A stretch of 64,000 nucleotides of DNA, from NCBI RefSeq assembly GCF_034259105.1, contig NZ_CP139478.1, forward strand, positions 631,001 to 695,000, given 5' to 3'. This DNA is from Limosilactobacillus reuteri. Its GTDB lineage: Bacteria; Bacillota; Bacilli; Lactobacillales; Lactobacillaceae. Shown in pieces: positions 62,113 to 64,000 of the stretch (position 1 is its first letter; each line of letters starts with the position of its first letter). The notes under the pieces were generated by a model. The model worked only from the letters and a program-made list of their open reading frames with translations. It was not told where the DNA came from and ran no database searches. The translations under genes and the position numbers were made by a program.

Positions 62113-62142
62113 TTGACAAGTTAATTCAATACATGTTATAAT
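62113..62142 (+). promoter_or_regulatory. rRNA operon promoter P3
   Basis: TTGACA (62113-62118), 18-nt spacer, perfect TATAAT (62137-62142). About 180 nt of leader follow before the 16S gene, including ACCTTTGAAAACTGAACAA, a boxA-like leader segment common before lactobacillus rRNA genes. Confidence 0.85.
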
Positions 62143-62320
62143 GAATGTGTTGATTGGCTGCTTGATTAGCCAACAGGTAGACCTTTGAAAACTGAACAAA
62201 GTTTCGACGAATCAAATGTGTAGGGTCTTCAATCACGATGTGATTTGAAGCAAAACATTTGCGAAGTCAATTCGCTTAATAACAAAGATAATTGAGAGCT
62301 ATTCAAGTTCTTATATATTT

Positions 62321-63902
<1,582 letters not shown>

Positions 63903-63988
63903 ATAAAACGGAACCTACACATCGAAGAAACTTTGTTTAGTTTTGAGAGGTTTACCTCTTAAAACTTTAACCTATAAGACGCTTATTT

Positions 63989-64000
63989 GGGCCTATAGCT
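63989..64000 (+). tRNA. tRNA-Ile (GAT), first 12 nt, cut by window end
   Basis: GGGCCTATAGCT is the usual start of tRNA-Ile(GAU) in the 16S-23S spacer of lactobacilli. The 91-nt stretch before it (63898-63988) is spacer and contains the processing stem partner segment AGTTTTGAGAGGTTTACCTCTTAAAACT (given in parts: AGTTTTGAGAGG with CCTCTTAAAACT). The rest of the tRNA lies outside. Confidence 0.6.

Overview
The window looks like a chromosomal segment of a low-GC Lactobacillaceae bacterium, most likely Limosilactobacillus (Lactobacillus) reuteri or a close relative. The basis is the protein sequences, the Firmicutes gene order (radC-mreBCD, mutSL-ruvAB, alaS-ireB-yqgF, pepQ/ccpA, comG-ytxK-ackA), an ISLre2-type element and a lactobacillus-like 16S rRNA. 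Assignments come from reading the sequence and from family knowledge; no database search was run.

Layout. 1-5.7 kb: 3' end of radC, the cell-shape genes mreBCD, then an amino-acid ABC transporter operon behind a T-box leader that is followed by a second, truncated T-box module. 5.9-14.5 kb: an M16 peptidase pair, rodZ-like gene, pgsA, cinA, recA (with a LexA-type box) and rny. 14.6-26.4 kb: an IS30-family element sits between an apparent native promoter and the mutS-mutL-ruvA-ruvB cluster; a strongly diverged Tgt-like gene, yajC, nrnA and a DEAD-box helicase follow. 26.4-34.2 kb: T-box-controlled alaS, ireB-yqgF-DUF1292, cvpA, mutS2 and trxA. 34.2-44.4 kb: yslB-like gene, a second kind of IS30 element, murI-rdgB-yfcE-cbpB, a HAD/MscS pair, two envelope-associated small proteins, divergent pepQ/ccpA and an unknown membrane protein.

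44.4-55.8 kb is the most disturbed part. ISLre2-like, IS1182-like, IS30-type and IS110-type elements surround or separate yebC, the comG operon and the ytxK-type methyltransferase. The comG operon goes straight from comGB to a ComGD-like pilin, with no separate comGC. The IS110 element carries about 290 nt of structured non-coding DNA upstream of its transposase, where a bridge RNA is expected, and has split a perfect palindrome. 55.9-60.4 kb: ackA and a yutD-type cluster. 60.6-64 kb: a second copy of the first IS30 element lies just upstream of an rRNA operon with three tandem promoters, a complete 16S gene and the first bases of what looks like tRNA-Ile.

Taken together this is a conserved housekeeping backbone (envelope shape, DNA repair, tRNA charging, carbon control) with seven insertion sequences, several placed so that they change or remove promoters, stop codons or terminators of neighbouring genes. 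The best candidates for unusual biology are the IS110 non-coding RNA with its palindromic target, the long target duplications of the 1,279-bp IS30 element, the one-and-a-half T-box leader, the missing comGC and the Tgt relative without its catalytic motif.
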